Shown here: piece by piece, positions 1 through 8,160 of the stretch | Numbering within the stretch: the stretch's first letter is position 1 | Layout: each line of letters opens with the position of its first letter | Notes under the pieces: generated by a model | Told to the model about the DNA's origin: nothing | The model's database searches: none | What the model saw: only the letters and a program-made list of their open reading frames with translations | Made by a program: the position numbers and the translations under genes | Assembly: GCA_028869615.1 (NCBI GenBank) | Contig: JAGWRQ010000061.1 | Location: 1-10,519, forward strand | DNA length: 10,519 nucleotides | DNA from: Candidatus Methylomirabilota bacterium | GTDB lineage: Bacteria; Methylomirabilota; Methylomirabilia; Methylomirabilales; Methylomirabilaceae | Direction of reading: 5' to 3'

Positions 1-757
1 CGCGCAGTTCGCGCCCGGGGACCGCAAGGTCGCGCGGCGCAGTGGCCCCTCCAGCGAGAAGGATGGCGTCGAACTCGCGCTGAAGTTCCTCGACCGCCAC
101 ATTCACCCCAACGTTTGCCTGAACACGGAATTGAACCTCTTCCTTAGTCATCTGATCAAGCCGCCGGTCCAACACCCGCTTTTCCAGTTTGAACTCCGGA
201 ATCCCGTAGCGCAACAGGCCGCCGATCCGGTCGGCCCGTTCGAAGACCGTCACCCAATGACCGGCGCGGTTGAGCTGCTGGGCCGCCGCAAGCCCTGCCG
301 GACCCGAGCCCACGATCGCCACTTTTTTTCCGGTGCGTAGCGTGGGAGGTTCCGGCTTGATCCATCCGGCCTCAAAGGCGTGCTCGATGATGGCCAGCTC
401 GATCGCCTTAATCGTCACAGGGTCGTTATTGATCCCAAGAACACATGAGCCCTCGCAGGGCGCCGGGCAGGCGGTCCCGGTAAATTCCGGGAAGTTGTTG
501 GTAGCGTGCAGGCGCTCGATGGCGTCCCGCCAACGGTCGCGGTAGACCAGATCATTCCAGTCCGGGATGATATTGCCAAGCGGGCAGCCTTGGTGGCAGA
601 ACGGGATACCGCAGTCCATGCAGCGCGCCCCCTGCCGCCTCAGCACCTCTGTCGGCCACGGCAGCATCACCTGCTGCCAGTCTTTGATCCGCTCTTCGAC
701 CGGCCGGTATGGTTGCTTTTCGCGCTTGAACTCGATGAAACCGGTTGGCTTACCCAT
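1..757 (-). CDS. gltD: Glutamate synthase small (beta) subunit, partial: C-terminus beyond the window edge
   Basis: GltD takes electrons from NAD(P)H through FAD and passes them via iron-sulfur clusters to the large subunit GltB. I translated the minus strand by hand from the ATG at 757. The frame stays open to the edge (about 252 codons; the usual length is 450-490), so roughly the first half is present. The N-terminal ferredoxin-like region has the cysteine pattern C46-x2-C49-x4-C54-x3-C58-P, then C97-P-A-P-C101-x3-C105, as in the [4Fe-4S] domain of the family. The FAD-binding dinucleotide fold begins around residue 146 with [14 protein letters not shown] (G150, G152, G155). [14 protein letters not shown] near residue 185 is also typical. 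The start codon lies inside the end of gltB (ATGGGTAA, 8-bp overlap), which points to translational coupling within one operon. No frameshift is visible. Identity is certain; NADPH as donor is inferred from the family. Confidence 0.96.
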   Translation of the reverse strand, partial: MGKPTGFIEFKREKQPYRPVEERIKDWQQVMLPWPTEVLRRQGARCMDCGIPFCHQGCPLGNIIPDWNDLVYRDRWRDAIERLHATNNFPEFTGTACPAPCEGSCVLGINNDPVTIKAIELAIIEHAFEAGWIKPEPPTLRTGKKVAIVGSGPAGLAAAQQLNRAGHWVTVFERADRIGGLLRYGIPEFKLEKRVLDRRLDQMTKEEVQFRVQANVGVNVAVEELQREFDAILLAGGATAPRDLAVPGRELR

Positions 758-3700
758 GGGCGCCCATCATCACCGCCTGTTCCCAGGGGATCCCTTCAGT
801 CTCAGCGCGTTTCATTGCTTTCATCGCCCGTTTGTAGTCTTTTGGTATCACCTTGACGAACTTCGCCTCCATTGCCTGCCAGCTTCCGAGGATCCGCTCA
901 GCCACCGTGCTGCCGGTATAGCGGAGGTGGCGGCGCAGTAGCTCCTTGACCTCCTCAATCTCCTCCTCGGCATCCAAGGCTTCCAGATCAACCATGCTGA
1001 GATTGCACCGGGTCTTAAAGTCGCCGGCTTCGTCCAGGACGTAGGCCACGCCGCCGGACATCCCGGCGGCGAAATTCCGCCCGGTGTGACCGATGACCAC
1101 CACACGGCCGCCGGTCATATACTCGCAGCCGTGGTCGCCGACCCCCTCTACTACCGCATGGGCCCCGCTGTTGCGCACCGCGAATCGCTCGCCGGCGACC
1201 CCACGAAGATAGACCTCACCCTTTGTGGCGCCGTACAGCACCACGTTGCCGACCAGAATATTCTCTTCAGGGACGAACGTCGCCTGACGAGGGGGGAAGA
1301 CAATGATCTTACCGCCCGACAGCCCTTTCCCCAGGTAGTCGTTGCTGTCGCCCTCCAGGGCCAGCGTGATCCCTTTGGGGATGAAGGCACCGAAGCTTTG
1401 CCCGGCCGACCCGGTGAAGTGGATCCGGATCGTGTCCTCCGGCAGGCCGTCGCCCCCGTAGCGACTGGTCACCTGGGAGCCCAGGATGGTGCCGACCGTG
1501 CGGTTGACATTCCTGATCGGCAGGCGCAGACCCACCGGCTCACGCCGCTCGAGCGCGGGTTCACAGAGCGGGACGATGGTGGTCATGTCCAGCGACTGTT
1601 CCAGGCCATGATCCTGCTCTCGCACCTTACGGATGGCCACCTCAGGCTCGACCTCCGGGCGATAGAGGATCGACGAGAAGTCCAGTCCCTTGGCCTTCCA
1701 GTGCTCCACCGCCTTCTTCATGTCGAGTCTATCCACGCGACCGATCATCTCATCGATGGTGCGGAAGCCAAGTTCCGCCATCAGCTCGCGCACCTCGGCT
1801 GCGATGAAGCGGAAGAAGTTTTCGACATACTCCGGCTTGCCGGAGAAGTTCTTTCTCAGCTCTGGATCCTGCGTGGCGATCCCAACCGGGCAGGTATTCA
1901 GATGGCAGACGCGCATCATGATACAGCCTGATACGACCAGCGGCGCCGTGGAGAAGCCAAACTCCTCGGCGCCCAGCAGCGCGGCGATGACGACGTCGCG
2001 CCCGGTCTTCATCTGACCATCGACCTGGACGGCAATCCGATCCCGGAGCTTGTTCATCACCAGCACCTGCTGGGTTTCGGCCAGTCCCAGTTCCCATGGC
2101 AGGCCGGCGTGCTTGATGGAACCCAGCGGGGAAGCCCCCGTCCCCCCATCGAATCCGGAGATCAAGACAACATCGGAAAAGGCCTTGGCCACCCCGGCCG
2201 CGATCGTCCCAACTCCAACTTCTGCTACTAATTTGACGTGAATACGCGCACTTAGATTACTATTCTTCAAGTCATGGATGAGCTGTTTCAGATCCTCAAT
2301 GGAGTAGATGTCGTGGTGCGGCGGCGGCGAGATGAGGCCCACGCCAGGGGTTGAATGCCGCACCTTGGCGACCCAGGGATAGACTTTTGCGCCGGGGAGT
2401 TGGCCGCCCTCACCAGGCTTACTGCCCTGCGCCATCTTGATCTGCAGGTCGGTGGCATTGACCAGGTACTCGCTGGTGACCCCGAAGCGGCCGGAGGCCA
2501 CTTGCTTAATGGCGCTGCGGCGCCAGTCGCCGTTGGGATCCGGCGTGAAGCGAGCGGGATCTTCGCCTCCCTCTCCGGTATTCGATCTGGCGCCCAGCCT
2601 GTTCATGGCAATGGCCAGCGTCTCGTGGGCCTCCTGGCTGATGGAGCCGTACGACATGGCCCCGGTGGCGAAGCGCTTGAGGATCGACTCGACGGGCTCA
2701 ACCTCTTCGATCGGAATCGGCTGCTCGGCGCGCTTGAGCTCGAACAGCCCCCGGAGGGTACACAGGTTCTGGCTGTTATTGTTGACCAGCGTGGTGTACT
2801 CCTTGAAGATGGTGTATTGGCCGGTTCGTGTAGAGTACTGAAGCTTCGCGACCGTCTCGGGGTTCAGGAGATGATACTCGCCGTCTCGCCGCCACTGATA
2901 TTCACCGCCCCACTCAAGGTTTGGCTCACCGACGGGTCTGTCGGGGAAGGCCTTGCGATGGCGGAGGATCACCTCTTCGGCAATCCCATCGATCCCGATG
3001 CCGCCGATTCGGGAGGCGGTCCACGTGAAGCACCGGTCGACGAACGCCTTATCCAGCCCGATCGCCTCGAAGATCTGGGCGCCACGGTAGGATTGGATCG
3101 TGGAGATCCCCATCTTGGAGATCACCTTCAGGACGCCCTTATTGAGCGCCTTGATATAGTGCTTGACGGCCTTCTTGTGGTCCATCCCGGGCAGCAGCCC
3201 CTCGCGGATCATATCGTCGAGGCTCTCGAAGGCCAGGTACGGGTTGATGGCGCCCGCGCCGTACCCGATGAGCAACGCTGCATGGTGGACCTCGCGCGGC
3301 TCGCCGCTCTCGACCACCAGCCCGACACGCGTCCGGGTCCCTTCCCGGACCAGATGGTGATGGACGCCGGCTGTGGCCAGGAGGGCTGGAATCGGCGCCA
3401 GTTCCTTACACACACCCCGGTCGGACAGGATGAGGAAGGTATAGCCATCCGCAATAGCCCGGCTCGCCTTGCGGCACAGCTCCTCCAGCGCCTGCTGGAG
3501 GCCCTTGCCGTCTTCGGCCACCGGGAACAGCATCGGCAGCGTAATCGACCTGAAGCCAGGTAGATCCATATAGCGGATCCGCGCCAACTCCTCGTTGTCC
3601 AGGACCGGCGTCTTCAATTTGATCTGCCGGCAGCTTTCAGGCTCCGGCTTGAGCAGGTTCCGTTCCGGTCCGATGGTGGTCGCCATCTGAGTGACCAGTT

Positions 3701-5339
3701 CTTCCCGGATTGCGTCCAGCGGGGGGTTGGTCACCTGGGCGAAGAGCTGCTGGAAATAGTCGTAGAGCAGACGCGGGCGGTTGGAGAGGACGGCAAGCGG
3801 CGTGTCGGTCCCCATGGAGCCGACCGGCTCCTCACCCTTCAAGGCCATCGGCCCGATCAGGATACGCAGGTCTTCGTGAGTGTAGCCAAAGAGCTGCTGC
3901 CGCTGTAGCACCGTCTCGTGATCCGGTTCGTGGACATGATGGGGCGCCGGCAGCTCCTCCAGCGGGATCAGATTCGCATCGAGCCACTCCCGATACGGAT
4001 GCTCGGTGGCAAAGGCATGCTTCAGCTCGGTATCGTCGATGATCCTCCCCTGGGCGGTGTCCACCAGGAAAATCCTGCCGGGGTGCAGGCGCTCTTTGAT
4101 CAGCACATTCTCGGGCGGGATGTCCAATACCCCAACCTCTGATGCCATGACGACCAAGCCGTCCTTTGTGACGTAGTAACGCGACGGGCGCAGTCCGTTC
4201 CGGTCCAGCACCGCCCCGATCACCGTCCCGTCGGTAAAGGCAATCGAGGCCGGCCCATCCCAGGGCTCCATCAGGCAGCCGTGATACTCGTAGAAAGCCT
4301 TACGCTCCTCGCCCATCGATTCGTGACCGCTCCAGGCCTCCGGGATCATCATAAGGATGGCGTGGGGGAGGGGACGGCCGGCCATTACCAGGAACTCCAG
4401 GACGTTGTCGAAGATCGCCGAGTCGCTCCCACCCTCAAGCGCGATCGGAAAGATCTTCTTGAGGTCGGGCAGCAGTTCGGATTCGCACAGCGCCTCGCGA
4501 GCGCGCATCCAGTTGATGTTGCCGCGCAGCGTGTTGATCTCGCCGTTGTGGGCCATGTACCGGTAGGGGTGGGCCAGCGGCCAGGAGGGGAAGGTGTTGG
4601 TCGAGAAGCGCTGGTGGACAAGCGCCAGCGCCGATTCGACGGCCGGGTCCATGATGTCCGGGAAGATCGTCTCGATCTGATCCGCCGAAAGCATCCCCTT
4701 GTAGATCAGCGTATTTGAGGAGAGGCTTGGCAGATAGAAGAGCTTCCGCTGCGACAGAGCCGAGCTGTAGACGACATGCTCGACCTGCTTGCGGATTACG
4801 TAGAGCTTCCGTTCGAACGCCCGGTCGTCCTGGATAGCAGGGTTGCGGCCGATGAAGATTTGCTTGAAGGCCGGCTCGGCGGCCTTGGCGCTGGGGCCGA
4901 TCAGCGAGTCGTCGGTCGGCACGTCTCGCCACCCCAGGAGCGTCTGTCCCTCTTCCAAGATCAGATCCTCGAAGATCGCCTGGCATTTTGCGGCCTGCGA
5001 AGGGTCAGTAGGCAGGAAGACCAGTCCGGCGCCGTAGTGTCGCGGAGCGGGCAAGGTGATCCCGATCTTGGCGCACTCGCGGGCGAGGAAGGTGTGGGGC
5101 ATCTGAATAAGGATGCCGGCCCCGTCGCCCGTGTTCGGCTCTGCGCCGCACGCGCCGCGGTGCAGCAGGTTCTTCAGAACCGTCAGCGATTGCTGGATAA
5201 CGGTGTGGGACTTGCGACCTTTGATGTCCACCACGAAGCCCACGCCGCAGGCGTCATGCTCGTAGGTCGGATCGTAAAGGCCCTGTCGAGGCGGGATACC
5301 GTAAGGGGTCACAGACATCGAATCCGTCTGGTCAGTCAC
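750..5339 (-). CDS. gltB: Glutamate synthase large (alpha) subunit
   Basis: GltB makes glutamate from glutamine and 2-oxoglutarate in the cytoplasm. Its N-terminal amidotransferase releases ammonia, which travels to the FMN site for reductive amination. The 1529-aa length matches bacterial GltB (about 1470-1530). A short propeptide precedes HDACGVGF; C31 should become the N-terminal nucleophile after processing. Further glutaminase motifs are [13 protein letters not shown] (near 241) and [11 protein letters not shown] (near 261). A central domain follows, then the FMN synthase domain, with [10 protein letters not shown] near 921 and [10 protein letters not shown] near 1063. The [3Fe-4S] cysteines are C1139, C1145 and C1150 ([15 protein letters not shown]). 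The glycine-rich beta-helix domain fills about 1280-1500. The start is GTG at 5339, chosen because AAGGAG lies 6 nt upstream; an in-frame ATG at codon 8 has weaker support. gltD overlaps its stop. The gene is very GC-rich, which creates long spurious antisense ORFs. Nothing appears broken. Confidence 0.98.
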   Translation of the reverse strand: MTDQTDSMSVTPYGIPPRQGLYDPTYEHDACGVGFVVDIKGRKSHTVIQQSLTVLKNLLHRGACGAEPNTGDGAGILIQMPHTFLARECAKIGITLPAPRHYGAGLVFLPTDPSQAAKCQAIFEDLILEEGQTLLGWRDVPTDDSLIGPSAKAAEPAFKQIFIGRNPAIQDDRAFERKLYVIRKQVEHVVYSSALSQRKLFYLPSLSSNTLIYKGMLSADQIETIFPDIMDPAVESALALVHQRFSTNTFPSWPLAHPYRYMAHNGEINTLRGNINWMRAREALCESELLPDLKKIFPIALEGGSDSAIFDNVLEFLVMAGRPLPHAILMMIPEAWSGHESMGEERKAFYEYHGCLMEPWDGPASIAFTDGTVIGAVLDRNGLRPSRYYVTKDGLVVMASEVGVLDIPPENVLIKERLHPGRIFLVDTAQGRIIDDTELKHAFATEHPYREWLDANLIPLEELPAPHHVHEPDHETVLQRQQLFGYTHEDLRILIGPMALKGEEPVGSMGTDTPLAVLSNRPRLLYDYFQQLFAQVTNPPLDAIREELVTQMATTIGPERNLLKPEPESCRQIKLKTPVLDNEELARIRYMDLPGFRSITLPMLFPVAEDGKGLQQALEELCRKASRAIADGYTFLILSDRGVCKELAPIPALLATAGVHHHLVREGTRTRVGLVVESGEPREVHHAALLIGYGAGAINPYLAFESLDDMIREGLLPGMDHKKAVKHYIKALNKGVLKVISKMGISTIQSYRGAQIFEAIGLDKAFVDRCFTWTASRIGGIGIDGIAEEVILRHRKAFPDRPVGEPNLEWGGEYQWRRDGEYHLLNPETVAKLQYSTRTGQYTIFKEYTTLVNNNSQNLCTLRGLFELKRAEQPIPIEEVEPVESILKRFATGAMSYGSISQEAHETLAIAMNRLGARSNTGEGGEDPARFTPDPNGDWRRSAIKQVASGRFGVTSEYLVNATDLQIKMAQGSKPGEGGQLPGAKVYPWVAKVRHSTPGVGLISPPPHHDIYSIEDLKQLIHDLKNSNLSARIHVKLVAEVGVGTIAAGVAKAFSDVVLISGFDGGTGASPLGSIKHAGLPWELGLAETQQVLVMNKLRDRIAVQVDGQMKTGRDVVIAALLGAEEFGFSTAPLVVSGCIMMRVCHLNTCPVGIATQDPELRKNFSGKPEYVENFFRFIAAEVRELMAELGFRTIDEMIGRVDRLDMKKAVEHWKAKGLDFSSILYRPEVEPEVAIRKVREQDHGLEQSLDMTTIVPLCEPALERREPVGLRLPIRNVNRTVGTILGSQVTSRYGGDGLPEDTIRIHFTGSAGQSFGAFIPKGITLALEGDSNDYLGKGLSGGKIIVFPPRQATFVPEENILVGNVVLYGATKGEVYLRGVAGERFAVRNSGAHAVVEGVGDHGCEYMTGGRVVVIGHTGRNFAAGMSGGVAYVLDEAGDFKTRCNLSMVDLEALDAEEEIEEVKELLRRHLRYTGSTVAERILGSWQAMEAKFVKVIPKDYKRAMKAMKRAETEGIPWEQAVMMGAHG

Positions 5340-5345
5340 ACAATT

Positions 5346-5351
5346 CTCCTT
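5346..5351 (-). promoter_or_regulatory. Ribosome binding site of gltB
   Basis: On the minus strand AAGGAG is followed by 6 nt (AATTGT) and then GTG. This decides the GTG at 5339 as the gltB start over the ATG seven codons further in. A weak 4-bp stem (CTAC and GTAG around a six-base loop, 5352-5365) lies just upstream in the leader; it is too small to call a regulatory structure. Confidence 0.8.
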
Positions 5352-5388
5352 CTACTTTTTTGTAGTCGATCAATGATGAATATTACCA

Positions 5389-5417
5389 AATATAGCTGAA
5401 ACCGCATGGTAAGTCAC
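5389..5417 (-). promoter_or_regulatory. Candidate sigma-70-type promoter of gltBD
   Basis: On the minus strand GTGACT (-35; TTGACA consensus, TGAC core kept) is separated by exactly 17 bp from TATATT (-10; five of six consensus bases). Transcription would start near 5382, giving a leader of about 43 nt before the GTG. I looked for a sigma-54 (GG-N10-GC) element, which would suggest NtrC control of nitrogen assimilation, and found no convincing one. The call rests on spacing and consensus match only. Confidence 0.45.
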
Positions 5418-5488
5418 GTGAAATACAGCCAAACTGAGCAAGAGGAAATGTCCTCCTTCGCGAGTCCCCCGGAAGACGAGGAGTAAAA

Positions 5489-5746
5489 TTGGCGGCGACG
5501 ATCCCCAAGCAGAATGGGTATAGGTTGATAGCGTTCTTCGACCCCGCTGTCAAGCAGAAAGTCGTGGAGTCGCGGAAGGTCGAGAACACTCGGCGCAAGG
5601 CGCCTCACAGATGGGCCTGCCTTGCATCTCGAAATGCGTCGTTGCTGTATAATATAGATAATGACGAACAATTGGCTCACAGTTGCGAGCAGTGGCATGA
5701 AGGCCAATATCGCTCGGTTTATCATCACCCTGAGACATCGGCGTGA
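5489..5746 (+). CDS. Doubtful small ORF (85 aa) overlapping the PBP gene start
   Basis: I do not recognise this protein. It would start at TTG, preceded by GAGGAG (5478-5483) with a 5-nt spacer, which is a good ribosome binding site. The first 40 or so codons end mostly in G or C, as in real genes of this genome; that bias fades toward the overlap with the PBP gene. The product is basic, soluble and without a signal peptide or membrane segment (begins MAATIPKQNGYRL, then AFFDPAVKQKVVESRKVE). Against it: the last 86 bp lie inside the PBP frame, the PBP TATAAT box lies within it, and no clear promoter precedes it. It may be a decayed gene fragment or chance. Confidence 0.22.
   Translation: MAATIPKQNGYRLIAFFDPAVKQKVVESRKVENTRRKAPHRWACLASRNASLLYNIDNDEQLAHSCEQWHEGQYRSVYHHPETSA
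5648..5653 (+). promoter_or_regulatory. Candidate -10 box (TATAAT) for the PBP operon
   Basis: A perfect TATAAT lies with only 7 nt between it and the ATG at 5661. The best -35-like hexamer, TTGCAT (5622-5627), is 20 bp upstream, longer than the preferred 16-18. If the box is used, transcription would begin at or next to the annotated ATG, so the message would be leaderless or translation would begin further in, for example at the ATG at 5697 (codon 13). Neither ATG has a good ribosome binding site. Confidence 0.4.
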
Positions 5747-8129
5747 GTTGGTGGGCGAACTGAAAAAGATCGCCCAGCCGGCCGCGCCGATCCTGTCGAT
5801 TCTTTTTCTCCTTGCCTTTCCCATCGTGTCCGGCGGGTTGCTTGCCCTGTATCTGAACGGCTTCTTCACATGGCCGGATTTCTCGCGGATACAGGACCGC
5901 CGTGAAACGAGCGTTCTGTACGCAGAGGACGGCGAAGCACTGAGAGAGTACTGTACCTATTGTCGTGAGATAGCCACGCTGGACGAGATGGGACACTTCT
6001 CAAAGCTGGCGGTACTAGTCGAAGACAAAGCGTTTGAAAAGCGGCTGACACCGGTCAGCAGTCGCGGCGTCATGCGGGCGTTGTGGCAGGATCTCAAGAC
6101 TCTGAGCCTCCAGCAGGGAGGATCGACCATTACCCAGCAGGTTGCGCGCATACTGTTTGCGGAAGAGGAACTGCGACATGAGCAGGAGAGCAAGGCGTTG
6201 AGCGCCAAATTATGGCGGAAGGGGAGAGAGTTGTGGTTCTCGATGCTGCTTGAGGGACACGTGGACCGGCAGAAAATCCTCGAGCTGTACCTCAACAATG
6301 TCTTTTGTGGACACGGACGATACGGGGTCAAAGCCTGCAGCCAGTACTACTTCCACAAAGAGCCGGCCGAGCTGTCGATTGCAGAAGCCGCGATGATGAT
6401 CGGGACCTGGCGGGCCCCGCAGCACTCTCCCTTCATCAACCCGAAAGAGGCGTTGAAGCTTCGGGGAAGGGCGCTCGAGCAACTCGCCGACGAGAAGGTC
6501 ATTACCAAAGCGCAAGCGAAAGAATGGCAAAAGCTGCCACTCCCCCAGCGACAAGAGCGTGACCAATGCCGTGCGCTCCATGCCGCCGAATTCGTTCGAC
6601 GACGGGTCGTTCAGACCACGCGTCTGGTCGATCAAGGGCTCAAGGTGCATACCAGCATCAACTGTAGCTGGCAGCGAGCAGCGGCCGAGGCCCTCCATGA
6701 GTCGATGGGGGTTATGAAGGCTCGGAATCCCGCGTTGACGGATTTGTGGGGGGTCGCCATCCTCATCGATGCCAGGACCGGGGCGATTAAAGTCTTTGCA
6801 CAGGAGCCGACCTTTCAGGAAAATGAATATCTGCTGAACCAGATCAAGCGACACTGTGGGTCGGCCTGTAAACCGTTCTTCTATGCGACATGGATTCTGA
6901 AAGGTGGGAGACTCTCGTGTCAAGACCAGGGTTCAGGGCCCTGCCAATTGGACGATTCCTACGGTACCGCGGACGGCAAGTCGGCGCTCTCGCTCGCCAT
7001 GGGCAGGGGCCGCAGGCACCGTATCCAGAACTTCCCCTATGAATCACTCGCACGATATGCGGGTATCAGTGAGCCGATCCGTTGCCTCGCCGAATCACGA
7101 AACGCCTGCACGATGAGCGCGATCAGGGATGTTCGAAGTGCCGTCCGAGGCTCGCGCGTGCCGAGACTTGTCTACAAGGAGGAGATACTCGGGCTCATGG
7201 CCCGGTTGGGTATACACCTACCCACGATGGATCCGGAACGCGCCGGGCGAGAGGGGATCGAGCTTATAGCGCCCGAGGTGGCACAACGGTTCGGGCTTCC
7301 CGAGCACACCATCGATCCAGGGCTCACAGTTGCGATAGGGTCGATTGATGTCTCGCCCCTTGATATGGCCGTTGCCCTGGCCGGGCTCATGGGGAGCCGG
7401 GTCGAGCCCTACGCGGTTGAGGAGATCGAGGGACCATCCGGCGATGTGGTGTACGATACCATGCCGAAAGCGCCTGACAATGTCTTTCAGAACGTGGTTG
7501 AGGAAGAGATGACTGCAAGGCTTCACTTGGAAAAGGTGCGGAACGGCTCTAGCAGCGCACTGACGGTTGAAGAAAAGAAACAGATTGAGGCAGACGCAAA
7601 ACGAGAGGCTGAAACGCTGGTGCTGGCGATAACCCGTGGGCTTCGTGCGCCTATCGAGCTTGCGCACGGGACCGGGAAGCTTGTGACAACAGGTGATCCG
7701 GGGCGAGGTATCCCGAAGCTGGACTTCCCGGTAATGGGTAAGACCGGTACCGCCACCAACGAGGAAGGGGAAACAACGGACAACTGGTTCTACGGCTGTT
7801 CACCTTCCTACTGCATGGCGGTGTGGATCGGACGGGAAAAGAAGCTACCCATGGAAACAATGGTTGAGACGCCCGGTGGCCGGAACGTCAGAGTCCAAGA
7901 GACTGGAGGTCGCAATGCGCTGCCCGTATTTATCAAAACGATGAAGGCAGTCTACGAGAATCGCCCCACAGAGACATTTCCTGAGGCGACGGACCCGAAG
8001 AAACCGTTTCTGTTCTCCCTGCCGCCATCACCCTCTCCCCTCGTGATACCGGAAGGGGAGGCGGGCGCTTCGCATAGCACAGAACACGTTGAAGAAGATA
8101 CGGTTCCGGGTGGCCGAGATGGCTTCTAG
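5661..8129 (+). CDS. Bifunctional class A penicillin-binding protein (GT51 glycosyltransferase and transpeptidase)
   Basis: It polymerises lipid II into glycan strands and cross-links the stem peptides outside the inner membrane. The 822-aa chain has a short cytoplasmic part and one membrane anchor at about 40-68. The GT51 domain (about 85-280) shows VEDKAF (catalytic E121), QGGSTITQQ (152-160) and ELYLNNVF (E208). The transpeptidase domain (about 355-760) shows SACK (nucleophile S401, K404), SRN (479-481) and KTGTA (K694-A698). Both activities should therefore be intact. Odd points: 14 cysteines, all beyond the anchor, in seven close pairs; a charged helical insert at about 615-655 before the KTG motif; and a Pro- and acid-rich C-terminal tail without the extra domain of PBP1C. 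The start is uncertain: ATG at 5661 has no ribosome binding site and follows a TATAAT box closely; codon 13 is an alternative. The next gene follows by 31 bp, probably in the same operon. Confidence 0.93.
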   Translation: MTNNWLTVASSGMKANIARFIITLRHRRELVGELKKIAQPAAPILSILFLLAFPIVSGGLLALYLNGFFTWPDFSRIQDRRETSVLYAEDGEALREYCTYCREIATLDEMGHFSKLAVLVEDKAFEKRLTPVSSRGVMRALWQDLKTLSLQQGGSTITQQVARILFAEEELRHEQESKALSAKLWRKGRELWFSMLLEGHVDRQKILELYLNNVFCGHGRYGVKACSQYYFHKEPAELSIAEAAMMIGTWRAPQHSPFINPKEALKLRGRALEQLADEKVITKAQAKEWQKLPLPQRQERDQCRALHAAEFVRRRVVQTTRLVDQGLKVHTSINCSWQRAAAEALHESMGVMKARNPALTDLWGVAILIDARTGAIKVFAQEPTFQENEYLLNQIKRHCGSACKPFFYATWILKGGRLSCQDQGSGPCQLDDSYGTADGKSALSLAMGRGRRHRIQNFPYESLARYAGISEPIRCLAESRNACTMSAIRDVRSAVRGSRVPRLVYKEEILGLMARLGIHLPTMDPERAGREGIELIAPEVAQRFGLPEHTIDPGLTVAIGSIDVSPLDMAVALAGLMGSRVEPYAVEEIEGPSGDVVYDTMPKAPDNVFQNVVEEEMTARLHLEKVRNGSSSALTVEEKKQIEADAKREAETLVLAITRGLRAPIELAHGTGKLVTTGDPGRGIPKLDFPVMGKTGTATNEEGETTDNWFYGCSPSYCMAVWIGREKKLPMETMVETPGGRNVRVQETGGRNALPVFIKTMKAVYENRPTETFPEATDPKKPFLFSLPPSPSPLVIPEGEAGASHSTEHVEEDTVPGGRDGF

Positions 8130-8145
8130 TCATAGAGGGAAGCGC

Positions 8146-8151
8146 GAGGAG
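8146..8151 (+). promoter_or_regulatory. Ribosome binding site of the SLT-like gene
   Basis: GAGGAG is followed by 9 nt and then ATG at 8161. It decides this start over the upstream in-frame TTG at 8089, which has no ribosome binding site, would overlap the PBP gene by 41 bp, and would bury the signal peptide behind 24 extra residues. Confidence 0.75.
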
Positions 8152-8160
8152 ATTTCAAGG

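Larger units (their letters stand above)
5340..5660. other. Divergent intergenic region between gltB and the PBP gene
   Basis: This 321-bp gap separates two divergent operons. It holds the gltB ribosome binding site and candidate promoter on the minus strand, and the TATAAT box of the plus-strand PBP gene at its right end. A small hairpin (GAGGA-AATG-TCCTC, 5442-5455) has no T-tract and no evident role. The right half also contains the start of a doubtful small ORF (5489-5746), described separately. No tRNA, riboswitch-like fold or long repeat was recognised. Confidence 0.6.

Noticed and set aside
1086..1931. 281-codon open frame on the plus strand inside gltB
   Set aside because: It is the antisense of the gltB C-terminal beta-helix region and the iron-sulfur motif. 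No family motif or convincing ribosome binding site was found.
2355..3563. 402-codon open frame on the plus strand inside gltB
   Set aside because: It is antisense to well-conserved gltB sequence, including the synthase domain. Long antisense frames are expected opposite very GC-rich genes, and the translation has no recognisable domain.
5352..5365. Leader hairpin (CTAC/GTAG) before the gltB ribosome binding site
   Set aside because: Only four base pairs around a six-base loop of identical bases; too weak to support regulation.
5400..5450. Possible sigma-54 promoter for gltBD
   Set aside because: A TGGC stretch is present on the minus strand, but no GC follows at the required 10-bp distance from GG.
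5414..5869. 151-codon minus-strand frame across the intergenic region and PBP start
   Set aside because: It is antisense to the PBP membrane anchor and its translation shows no motif, signal peptide or ribosome binding site.
6960..7030. Apparent loss of the SxN motif in the PBP (GRG where SRN was first expected)
   Set aside because: A better alignment uses the QNFPYE stretch as the family's P-x-N-Y element, which places the motif later at SRN 479-481. The motif is intact.
8089..8160. Upstream TTG start for the SLT-like gene, giving 492 aa
   Set aside because: It lacks a ribosome binding site, overlaps the PBP gene and buries the signal peptide. ATG at 8161 has GAGGAG at good spacing.
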